Source: Chitinophaga sp. H8 (GTDB lineage: Bacteria > Bacteroidota > Bacteroidia > Chitinophagales > Chitinophagaceae). Taken from it: a DNA stretch of 64,000 nucleotides. This document shows positions 26,571 to 34,269 of this stretch, in pieces; the first letter of the stretch is position 1, and the number at the start of each line of letters is the position of its first letter. Below the pieces are notes generated by a model. It searched no databases. It had not been told where the DNA came from and saw only the letters and a program-made list of their open reading frames with translations. The position numbers and the translations under genes were made by a program. The DNA lies in NCBI RefSeq assembly GCF_040567655.1, contig NZ_JBEXAC010000002.1, forward strand, positions 1,860,001 through 1,924,000, read 5' to 3'.

Positions 26571-27176
26571 ATGAAACGTTCCTTGCTGCTATTGGTCATT
26601 TTGTTGTGCTGCCACCTTGTGCCGGCACAGGATACCGCTTTCCTGACATCTTTTGATCAGCAACGTATACAGACTACCCAAAAAGCGATGGTGGTGCTGG
26701 GAGGATGGGCGGTGGCCAATATTGCTACCGGACTGATCGCCATGGGGCAAACAACAGGAGAGGCCAGATACTTCCACCAGATGAACGCTATCTGGAATGT
26801 GGTCAATCTGGGTATTGCCACCATGGGCTACCTGGGCAATCGTAAACTGAATCCTGCTTCCTATAACTGGCCTGCCAGTATCAAAGAACAAAACAAAATA
26901 GAAAAGATCTACCTGGTAAATGGTGCGCTGGACTTGGCTTATATCCTGGGAGGGCTCTATGCACGCGAATATGGTAAAAATCAATCGCCTGGCAAGGAAC
27001 AGGATCGCTGGAAAGGTTACGGCAGCTCCATTATCTTCCAGGGAGGCTTTTTACTCCTCTATGATGTGGTCAATATCTCCCTCCACCACAAACATGGTAA
27101 AGCGCTGTTTAACCGGTTTAACGGGTTACAGGTGTCGCTGGCTCCCGGCAACATGTCGTTGCAGTACACGTTTTAA
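26571..27176 (+). CDS. Small membrane protein, DUF6992-like, co-oriented with eboDEF
   Basis: The product has 201 residues with a signal peptide (LLLLVILLCCHLVPAQ, 1-19) and about three further membrane helices (GGWAVANIATGLIAMG, AIWNVVNLGIATMGYLG, SSIIFQGGFLLLYDVVNISL). It resembles the uncharacterised DUF6992 family of Bacteroidota, although that assignment is from memory of the sequence pattern. The 28-base gap after eboF and the absence of a terminator between them suggest cotranscription. It could be a membrane partner of the pathway, or simply a passenger gene. A strong hairpin at 27263 follows about 85 bases later. Confidence 0.75.
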   Translation: MKRSLLLLVILLCCHLVPAQDTAFLTSFDQQRIQTTQKAMVVLGGWAVANIATGLIAMGQTTGEARYFHQMNAIWNVVNLGIATMGYLGNRKLNPASYNWPASIKEQNKIEKIYLVNGALDLAYILGGLYAREYGKNQSPGKEQDRWKGYGSSIIFQGGFLLLYDVVNISLHHKHGKALFNRFNGLQVSLAPGNMSLQYTF

Positions 27177-27262
27177 CTCCTGGAATAACACGGGCAAATC
27201 TCCACTGGCAGCGCCGCTTTGTTAAGCTGGGCATAAAAGCCGTACGGGATCCCGATTGGTTC

Positions 27263-27301
27263 GCATAACAATAAGTTATGAACCATAACTTATTGTTATG
27301 C
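27263..27301 (+). terminator. Perfect 18-bp inverted repeat after the ebo cluster
   Basis: The arms gcataacaataagttatg and its exact complement flank the loop aac. Weak tttta follows on the plus strand, so it may serve as the terminator of eboDEF and the membrane protein gene. The length and perfection are more than a terminator needs. Confidence 0.65.
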
Positions 27302-27465
27302 ATTTTAAGGATCATTTAACCCCCTTTTTTTGCTGGCGGAGGCGCATCTGTTTACTTTTGCTTTAGCAGCAATTCCTGTAAACCAATCCATTAATATTAA
27401 ATTGAAGCGCTGCTACGGCATGGCCCTGTAATCATGACCGGTATTTATAAACCAACCATCGTTAT

Positions 27466-27483
27466 TGTGTACGCCCGTACACA
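27466..27483. promoter_or_regulatory. Palindrome tgtgtac-N4-gtacaca upstream of TauE-like gene
   Basis: A perfect 7-bp inverted repeat has spacer gccc and ends 33 bases before the start codon at 27517. It has the same geometry (7-4-7) as the palindrome at 22209, and may be an operator. The remaining 300 bases of this gap hold only the long hairpin at 27263. Confidence 0.45.
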
Positions 27484-27516
27484 GTATACGTAATAGCCTG
27501 TAGGCCACTTTTAGTT

Positions 27517-28305
27517 ATGGAATTATTACACCAAACCCAGTATCTGTCAGTATTGCTGATAGGCTTAGTTGTCGGTTATCTATCTGGTTTGTTAGGTAAG
27601 GGAGGCAGTGCAGTAAGCACACCTGCTTTACAGATCTTTGCCGGTGTAAACCCGTTTTTTGCCCTGGCTTCGCCATTACCTGCTGCTATCACCAGTACTA
27701 TCTCCGCCAGCAGTGTATACCGGAAGGAAAAGCTGTTTGATAAAAGAGTGATCCTGCTGGGCGGCATATTTGGGGTGCCTGCTACGATTGCAGGGGCCTG
27801 GATCAGTCGCTTCCTGCCTGGCAAAGCCCTGATGATGATGACCGCTGTATTCATTGTAACCCTGGGATTTTCCCTCATGTATGCCTTTCTGAAAAAGAAA
27901 AATGACCTGGAAGAACTACCGGAACCTTCCGCGGAAGGAATAGACCGGAAAATTACGATTGCAGCACTGGGAATCGGGTTCCTGTCTGGTTTGCTGGCCA
28001 ACGCAGGCGGGGTACTATTCAGTTCCTTTTTTATAAAAAGATTGGGGATGCCTATTAAAAAGGCGCTGGCTTGCTCTATTGTATTGTCTGCGATCTTATC
28101 TATACCGGGAGCGCTGGCCCATTGGTGGCTGGGGCATATCGACTGGAATATCGCACTCCTTCTGTCAATCACTGCTTTACCCTCTTCTTACCTGGGGGCT
28201 AAAACAGCGATAAAAATGAAATCTCCCTTGCTCGAAAAGCTGTTTGCAGGTACATTGATCCTGTTTGGACTATACGATATTATTTTTACCGCTTTGGGCC
28301 ATTAA
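27517..28305 (+). CDS. Sulfite exporter TauE/SafE family protein
   Basis: The product has 262 residues and about eight membrane helices in two related halves, each opening with a Gly-rich signature (VVGYLSGLLGKGGSAVSTPAL and GIGFLSGLLANAGGVLFSSF), as in the TauE/SafE family (formerly DUF81). Members export sulfite, sulfoacetate or related organic anions, or import them in a few cases. Nothing nearby points to sulfur metabolism, so the substrate is open. Its stop is 19 bases from the end of the convergent yjbR-like gene. Confidence 0.9.
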   Translation: MELLHQTQYLSVLLIGLVVGYLSGLLGKGGSAVSTPALQIFAGVNPFFALASPLPAAITSTISASSVYRKEKLFDKRVILLGGIFGVPATIAGAWISRFLPGKALMMMTAVFIVTLGFSLMYAFLKKKNDLEELPEPSAEGIDRKITIAALGIGFLSGLLANAGGVLFSSFFIKRLGMPIKKALACSIVLSAILSIPGALAHWWLGHIDWNIALLLSITALPSSYLGAKTAIKMKSPLLEKLFAGTLILFGLYDIIFTALGH

Positions 28306-28324
28306 AACAAAACCTAAACCGCAC

Positions 28325-28678
28325 TTATTTTTTTGCCGCCATATTTGCACCTTGCTGCGGTTCCGGTGGTAAGGTGCTTACAATCATTTCGTAAGATGCC
28401 TGTATCAACGCCTGCAACTCACTGAGCGGAAGGGTATCCAGATTACGCACCTGTACCCAGTGATACCGGGATAAAGATGGCGCAGGGACAATACCCGCCC
28501 GGCAAATCAGGGAATGGAACTGGTCCATTGTACATTTAAAGGCAATAGTGTGCGGGGCACGGCTGGACAACATACAAAACAGCTTATCCCCTACAGAAAA
28601 GCGGATTTCATGATCCCGTTTTTCCTCCGCTACAACAGCGGGAAATGAAAGGCAGTAATTAAGCGTAAGGTCAAACAT
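28325..28678 (-). CDS. MmcQ/YjbR family protein
   Basis: The product has 117 residues. Typical YjbR features are present: LSFPAVVAEEKRDHEIRFSV (usually FPG..E...), FKCTMDQFHSLICRAGIVPAP and YHWVQV, followed by a conserved LIQASYEMI helix. The family has a CyaY-like fold and is described as DNA-binding-like, but no defined role is known. It stands alone between the convergent TauE-like gene and the DUF885 gene. Confidence 0.88.
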   Translation of the reverse strand: MFDLTLNYCLSFPAVVAEEKRDHEIRFSVGDKLFCMLSSRAPHTIAFKCTMDQFHSLICRAGIVPAPSLSRYHWVQVRNLDTLPLSELQALIQASYEMIVSTLPPEPQQGANMAAKK

Positions 28679-28833
28679 ATACCATCGCTTTAACAGGTGA
28701 AAAATAAAGTACCTTCAAAACGCAAGCAACCCTTTGGGAATGGTCAATTTGCATACTCTCTCAATAGTAGTTTCCAGTACTATAAATTTACGCATCTTTT
28801 TACTACGGCATTTAATAAAATTGTTAATTAAAA

Positions 28834-30642
28834 TTAAAAGCCTGCTGCCCACCGGTTCATCTTCTGTGCTAATACAGACAGGGGCAGACAACCATCTTTC
28901 AGCAGCTCATCATGAAAGGCGGACAAACTGAATTTATCTCCCAGCTGACGGGTATACTGCTCCCGCAACTCCCGGATCTTTAATTCCCCGATTTTATAAG
29001 ATAATGCCTGCGCGGGAATAGCCATATACCGCTCTATCTCTGCTGTTGCTTCCTGATCAGATACCGGCTCATTATCCATCATGTATTTGATGGCCTGCTC
29101 ACGGGTCCATCCTTTGGTGTGCAGACCTACATCCACTACTAAACGGATAGCCCGGTGTATTTCATCAGAAAGCCGCCCAAAATACATGTAGGGATTGGTA
29201 TATACCCCCAGCTCTTTTCCCAGGCTTTCGCAATACAACGCATAGCCTTCTCCATAGGCGCCCACCCAGCTGAAACGCCGGAACTTAGGCAGGGATTCAT
29301 TTTCCTGTTGGATCGATATCTGAAAATGATGACCGGGAATCGCTTCATGCAAAAACAGGCATTCCATACCGGTATAACTGAATTTCCTGGCGTCAAGAAT
29401 AGGTACGTAAAACGTGCCGGGCCTGCTGCCATCGGCACTGCCCTGCACATACTCTGCGCTGGCAGAGGCTGCCCGGAAAGCCTCCGTTTGTTTTATCTGG
29501 AAACCTGTCTTGGGTAAGTGTCCGTACATCTTTTTTACCTGAGGCATAATCTTCGCTTCAATGGCCCGGAAAGAATCCAGTATGGCGGCAGGTGTGCTGA
29601 AAATATGGAATTGCGCATCATTACGTACAAAATTGAAAAAAGCAGGCAGATCTCCTTTAAAGCCGGTAGCCGTTTTTACAGCTTCCATCTCACCACGTAT
29701 GCGGGCTACTTCTTTTTCTCCTATGGCATAGATCTCCTCCGGTGTTTTATCAGTGGTGGTCCAGTAGCGGATCAGGTAGTTATAGTAGGCTTTTCCATCC
29801 GGCAGTGCAGCTATCCCGCTGCTGCTACGTGCTTTAGGCAGGTATTCCGTTTGCATAAACTGATGCAGCCTGGCATAAGCGGGGAGGAGATAGGTGGTAA
29901 TAGCTGTTTTGTAGGTGTCTGTTAAATGCGTGCGGGCTGTGCTGTCCAGATCCGCTGGCAGGCTTTTCAGCGGGCTGTAAAACACATTGCCGGTATCATT
30001 TTTAGACAAGTCGGCCAGCTGGGGAATGGTTTTTATGACCAGGGCTTTGGGTAATACATAGCCGGTGGCCATTCCCTGGCGCATATTGGCAATGGCGGTA
30101 TCTGCCCACATAGCAAATGATTGCATGCGCTGTATGAAGTTGTCATAGTCTGCGGCCGTTTTAAACGGCTGTGGCCCATTACCGGAACCAAATTGCGGTA
30201 ACGTAAGGGTTAATGCCGTAAACTGCTGTACCGGCATCAGGTAATCGTGAAACTGTAACCCGGTTTTTCCTATTTCCAGCTCTCTTTGCAATACATCATA
30301 GCTGATGCGGTCATTGCTGTTAAGTGCACCGGTATCTATCGTTTGCAATATCTGCTGGTAATGGGTAAAAAAACTATCCAGCCGCTGGCGGTAACCTACG
30401 CTGATATCTACGGGCAACAGGTTATTATACTGCGATTCTCCATTCATCGTGGCATCCAGCGGGAACAGCTCCATACGGCCATCATAATAGCTGGCTACTG
30501 TATGTTGCAGGGAATCCTGCATGGCTTTATTGTCAGCTGTTCCTCCCCCCGGCTTACAGGCGGCTATAAAAAGAACACCGCATAAGCCGGTATTCCTGAG
30601 CACTCTGAAAAATGGCGTGGCTACCGATGAAATGGTAATCAT
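28834..30642 (-). CDS. DUF885 family lipoprotein, probable metalloenzyme
   Basis: The product has 602 residues. The N-terminal signal ends in FIAAC, predicting lipidation at Cys29. The DUF885 hallmark HEAIPGHHF (His432, Glu433, His438) is an HExxxxH-like zinc site embedded in CLFLHEAIPGHHFQISIQQE, and the downstream YGEGYALYCESLGKELG helix supplies a further Glu ligand, as in related M3/M32-like metallopeptidase folds. The family is generally described as uncharacterised or peptidase-like. It is expected in the periplasm or on the outer membrane. It is a single gene, with no clear operon partner. Confidence 0.9.
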   Translation of the reverse strand: MITISSVATPFFRVLRNTGLCGVLFIAACKPGGGTADNKAMQDSLQHTVASYYDGRMELFPLDATMNGESQYNNLLPVDISVGYRQRLDSFFTHYQQILQTIDTGALNSNDRISYDVLQRELEIGKTGLQFHDYLMPVQQFTALTLTLPQFGSGNGPQPFKTAADYDNFIQRMQSFAMWADTAIANMRQGMATGYVLPKALVIKTIPQLADLSKNDTGNVFYSPLKSLPADLDSTARTHLTDTYKTAITTYLLPAYARLHQFMQTEYLPKARSSSGIAALPDGKAYYNYLIRYWTTTDKTPEEIYAIGEKEVARIRGEMEAVKTATGFKGDLPAFFNFVRNDAQFHIFSTPAAILDSFRAIEAKIMPQVKKMYGHLPKTGFQIKQTEAFRAASASAEYVQGSADGSRPGTFYVPILDARKFSYTGMECLFLHEAIPGHHFQISIQQENESLPKFRRFSWVGAYGEGYALYCESLGKELGVYTNPYMYFGRLSDEIHRAIRLVVDVGLHTKGWTREQAIKYMMDNEPVSDQEATAEIERYMAIPAQALSYKIGELKIRELREQYTRQLGDKFSLSAFHDELLKDGCLPLSVLAQKMNRWAAGF

Positions 30643-30698
30643 AGTGAAGCAGGTTTAGCGATAATGAAAATACAGTTTTTAGAGGACATCCTGTTGGA

Positions 30699-31343
30699 TT
30701 ACCCTTCCTTCCGGCAGGTGATCAGCCAAAAGGGGATGGGGGCCTTATCTTTAAAGTTTTTCACAGGTTCATCAATAGCGGTGATGGTGGTCAGCCCGTA
30801 TTTCCCGAATTCCTGTTTGATGGATGTTTCATCGTAAAAGAACAGGTTGACACCATGCATTGTTTTAAAACGGTCTTTGCTGATTGGCTGGCCCTGTCCG
30901 AAAGTGGGGGCTTTTTTTGAGATCACCGAAAAAGTCATATATCCACCTGGTTGTAGCTGTTGGTAACAGTCTTTGATGAGTTGCCTTCTTTCCCTGAGAG
31001 ATAATAAATGAATGAGGGCAAAACAAAAGATGCCGTCGTAAAGTTTATGGTCAAACGGCATGTCTGTTACAGAACCGTGGTAGATGGGGATACTATTCCC
31101 GTAATGTGTCCTGGCCAGTTCAATCGCTGTTTGGGAGATCTCTATGCCCGTTACAGCAATCCCATGGTCCAGAAATACTTTTGCATTCCTCCCGTATCCG
31201 ATCCCCGGAATTAAAATGTCCTGTATGCCTTTTTCAAGGAACAGGTCTTTGGTTACAATGGCCGCATCGGCAGGCTCAAACCCCCACATGGTTTGTTTTT
31301 CAATAAAGCTTGATTCCCAGAATTCAGTCATGTTAAAAAGCAT
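30699..31343 (-). CDS. Class I SAM-dependent methyltransferase
   Basis: The product has 214 residues, or 210 from a second ATG at 31331. The AdoMet-binding motif I is ILIPGIGYGRNA (about 43-54), followed by the acidic end of strand 2 (VTGIEIS), the GSVTDMPFD region and the LQPGGYMTF post-motif. The N-terminus (FWESSFIEKQTMWGFEPADA) resembles thiopurine/tellurite-resistance-type methyltransferases (TPMT/TehB group). Substrate unknown. It follows the terminator of the TlpA-like gene on the same strand, so it has its own promoter. Confidence 0.88.
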   Translation of the reverse strand: MLFNMTEFWESSFIEKQTMWGFEPADAAIVTKDLFLEKGIQDILIPGIGYGRNAKVFLDHGIAVTGIEISQTAIELARTHYGNSIPIYHGSVTDMPFDHKLYDGIFCFALIHLLSLRERRQLIKDCYQQLQPGGYMTFSVISKKAPTFGQGQPISKDRFKTMHGVNLFFYDETSIKQEFGKYGLTTITAIDEPVKNFKDKAPIPFWLITCRKEG

Positions 31344-31428
31344 TTTATCTTGTAAACAGGTGGCTTCCCCTGCATCTGATACTATTAAAGCTAATAATAA
31401 ACCACCTTATTATCACGGTTATAAATAT

Positions 31429-31478
31429 AAAAAGCGATGCGGCAGACCTTCCGGGGAAGTCCTGCCGCATCGCTTTTT
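31429..31478 (-). terminator. Strong bidirectional terminator after the SusCD3 locus
   Basis: Perfect 17-bp arms (31429-31445 with 31462-31478; sequence aaaaagcgatgcggcag and complement) flank a 16-base loop that can itself pair. Runs of A and T at both ends give a U-tract in both directions. It ends transcription of the TlpA-like gene whose stop is at 31493. Confidence 0.92.
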
Positions 31479-31492
31479 ATAAAAACAAATAC

Positions 31493-32623
31493 CTATTTAG
31501 GGAACAGCTCTGCCAGCTTTTTTTCCAAAGCTTCTCCGCGCAGATCTTTCGCTATTATTTTTCCGTTAGGATCAATGAGGTACATGGTAGGCAGTACCTT
31601 TACGGCAAACTGTTTTTCAGATACACTTTGATCGCCTTTCAGGTCATGGACTTGTACCCATGGCAATTTTTCCTGCTCCATGGCTGTTTCCCAGGCTTTT
31701 GCTGTAGCATCCGTAGAGATGCCCAGTATCTCAAACTGCCCGCCTTTGTATTTTTCATACAACGGACGCATGTGCTTGAACTCTTCCCGGCACGGACCGC
31801 ACCAGCTGGCCCAGAAATCGATCAGTACATACTTGCCTTTCAGGGAGCTGAAACGGAAGGGTTTACCATCCGCACCTTTCAGGGTAAAGTCTTTTACCGT
31901 GCTGCCCAGGGTAGAACTTTTGCTACCTTCAATATCGGTGGCCAAACGTTTTCCAAAGTAAGATTCCTTTACGGCCTTCGTCATTTTAGCATACAGCTGT
32001 TCCTTCATTTTTACCGGCATCTTCCGGCCATAACGGTCCAGGATAAACGGTGATGCCACAGAGTTGGGATATTTAGCTGCTATTTCTCTGGCAGCCTTTA
32101 CACCATCTTCTTCATTGGCTTTTTCCATCGCTTCCATCATCGCTTCAAAGGACGGATCATCCTTGTATTTCCGGGGATTAGCCACTTTTTCTGCACCAAA
32201 TTGTGCCGCCAGTTTTTGCTCGGATACTTTGCCGTAGCTTTCCATTTTTTGCTGGAAAGCATCATAAATAGCATGTGCCGGTGCTCCCTTGATAGTGGAC
32301 TGATAAAACCGGTCCATATTGGCTTCGATGGTGATCTCGCCGGGCCTGTCTACCAGGATGCCAAAAGGGGCGTATCCACCATGCTGTTTGGCTTCATATC
32401 CGCTGCTGAACATATGCCGGGTGGCTCCGGTAAACGGACGCACGATCTGGAAATGCCCGTTTTCTATAGTGGCCGAATCATTCTCTTTGGTAACATTATT
32501 ATAGAGGTATACTTTATACCCGTTATAGGCTGTATCGGCAATGCCGTTAAAAGTAACCTTATCCTGTGCCGTGGCGGCAGTGCCGGCCAACAGCAACAAT
32601 AAAGTGCTTACATTATATTTCAT
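31493..32623 (-). CDS. TlpA-like thiol-disulfide oxidoreductase with N-terminal DUF4369-like domain
   Basis: The product has 376 residues from the ATG at 32623; another ATG 9 bases upstream is possible. A signal peptide (TLLLLLAGTAATAQ) is followed by a DUF4369-like beta domain (about 20-115), a helical linker (about 115-225) and a thioredoxin fold with WCGPC (Cys275, Cys278; DFWASWCGPCREEF) and the cis-Pro loop VKVLPTMYLIDPNG. It should act in the periplasm as a disulfide reductant. It is the last gene of the ECF sigma/FecR/SusC/SusD locus, 32 bases after SusD. Such pairing is common in Bacteroidota, but its benefit to uptake is not clear. Confidence 0.92.
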   Translation of the reverse strand: MKYNVSTLLLLLAGTAATAQDKVTFNGIADTAYNGYKVYLYNNVTKENDSATIENGHFQIVRPFTGATRHMFSSGYEAKQHGGYAPFGILVDRPGEITIEANMDRFYQSTIKGAPAHAIYDAFQQKMESYGKVSEQKLAAQFGAEKVANPRKYKDDPSFEAMMEAMEKANEEDGVKAAREIAAKYPNSVASPFILDRYGRKMPVKMKEQLYAKMTKAVKESYFGKRLATDIEGSKSSTLGSTVKDFTLKGADGKPFRFSSLKGKYVLIDFWASWCGPCREEFKHMRPLYEKYKGGQFEILGISTDATAKAWETAMEQEKLPWVQVHDLKGDQSVSEKQFAVKVLPTMYLIDPNGKIIAKDLRGEALEKKLAELFPK

Positions 32624-32655
32624 ATGATGCATGGTTTGGTTTTAATGATCAATGA

Positions 32656-34239
32656 TTACCAACCCTGGTTTTGTTCCAGCGGATTGCTGGCAGGGTATTT
32701 CTGCCGTTCAGACAAAGGTACCGGGAACCAGTACATCTTGTCCTCAAACTTGCGTTGCTCTACTTCCATCCGCACATAATTGCGGCCATTGGCATCGTCT
32801 TGTATATCTACGCCGTAGATTTTTGCACCGATCAGCTCCTGTCCTTTCTTCCAACGGCGGATATCATACCAGCGCTGTCCTTCCATAGCCAGCTCTACCT
32901 GCCGCTCATGCATGATGCTGTTGAATGAAAAATTGGTCATCTCGATATCCGGCATATTTACCCGCTGCCGCACCAGGTTCACATACTTCCTGGCTTCTTC
33001 CGCATGACCCAGCTTAAACTGCGCTTCTGCATAAATCAGGTATACTTCTGCCAGGCGGATAATAGCGCAGTTCTGATAGTTGGGAATACTGTTGGTATTC
33101 TTATGATCATATTTAGGATTCAGGAACTTACGCAGGAAATAACCGGTTGGAGAGGAACCGGAACCGGTAGCGCGGTTAAACTTGCTTCCTTTTTTCATAT
33201 CCACCTTTTCTCCCATCCAGCTTATCCCGTCATACATCACCGTAGCATAAAAACGGGGATCCCGGTTCTCGTAAGGTTTTTCGGGATTGTAATCTGCAGA
33301 TTTATCCCAGGGCTTTCCGTCTTTCATCTCAAAAGCATCTACCAGGTTCTGCGTAGGGCAGGTAATGGCACTGGAAAAACCGGTAAAGAAAGTAGAGCTT
33401 TCGTAAGTATCCACATCATGGATCTGCTTACTGATAGCACTGCCATATTGTTTGTCAAAAATGATTTCACTATTGTTATCATTCTCCGGGTTAAACAGGG
33501 TTTGATAATCCGGGAACAACGCATACTTTTTTGAATTGATGACCGCCAGGGAGGAATCCGCTGCTTCCTGGTATCTTTCCAGGTTCAGCAAAAAACGGCT
33601 TTTGATGGCCAATGCAGCCCAGCTGGTAGCACGGCCTATATCCGTAGGACCATATTTTTCCGGCAGCAATACGCCCGCACTGTCCAGGTCTGCCAGTATA
33701 AATTTGATACAGTCAGCTTCCGTGCCACGGGGGATCGCCGTTTCATCTTCCAGCGTCAGTACTTTATCTGTAATCGGAAAACGCCCGAAGTGCATATAAA
33801 TATCCAGGTAAGTAAAGGCACGTAGAAAATGCCCTTCTCCTTTCAGCTGCCTTTTTACCTCGGCAGTAGCGCTGATCTCCGGTATTTTGGAAAGCAGCAG
33901 GTTGCATTTACGGATATTACGGAACCCATTTGTCCACACATCTGCATAAAGGTCGTCCGATTCATTATACTGCAAGGTATTTATCTGCCGCGCACTATGG
34001 AAAGTACGGGAAGAAATAGCTTCATCTGTAATGTTGGCCATCATCCAGCTGCCCCCTTTCGCCTCATCATAGGTGGTTTTCATATTGGCATAAATGTTTG
34101 CTACAAACATATTGATCAATGCCATGTCCTTCCACACATTCTGATCACTGTACTTATCCAGCGGCCCCCGGTCAAGGATGTTCTTGTTACATGCCCCCAG
34201 CACCAGGAGAACACTTATATATATCGCTATTTTTTTCAT
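32656..34239 (-). CDS. SusD/RagB-type surface lipoprotein
   Basis: The product has 527 residues from the ATG at 34239, which gives a lipoprotein signal with Cys17 (VLGAC). A start 24 bases upstream would add eight polar residues. SusD features: HFLRAFTYLDIYMHFGRFPI, IIRLAEVYLIYAEAQFKLGH, ERQVELAMEGQRWYDIRRWK and the terminal WFPVPLSERQ, ending with PLEQNQGW. It is the lid protein for the SusC encoded 30 bases upstream. Confidence 0.95.
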   Translation of the reverse strand: MKKIAIYISVLLVLGACNKNILDRGPLDKYSDQNVWKDMALINMFVANIYANMKTTYDEAKGGSWMMANITDEAISSRTFHSARQINTLQYNESDDLYADVWTNGFRNIRKCNLLLSKIPEISATAEVKRQLKGEGHFLRAFTYLDIYMHFGRFPITDKVLTLEDETAIPRGTEADCIKFILADLDSAGVLLPEKYGPTDIGRATSWAALAIKSRFLLNLERYQEAADSSLAVINSKKYALFPDYQTLFNPENDNNSEIIFDKQYGSAISKQIHDVDTYESSTFFTGFSSAITCPTQNLVDAFEMKDGKPWDKSADYNPEKPYENRDPRFYATVMYDGISWMGEKVDMKKGSKFNRATGSGSSPTGYFLRKFLNPKYDHKNTNSIPNYQNCAIIRLAEVYLIYAEAQFKLGHAEEARKYVNLVRQRVNMPDIEMTNFSFNSIMHERQVELAMEGQRWYDIRRWKKGQELIGAKIYGVDIQDDANGRNYVRMEVEQRKFEDKMYWFPVPLSERQKYPASNPLEQNQGW

Positions 34240-34269
34240 GTAGTTGTTTTTTTGGTTACACATTCCAGC

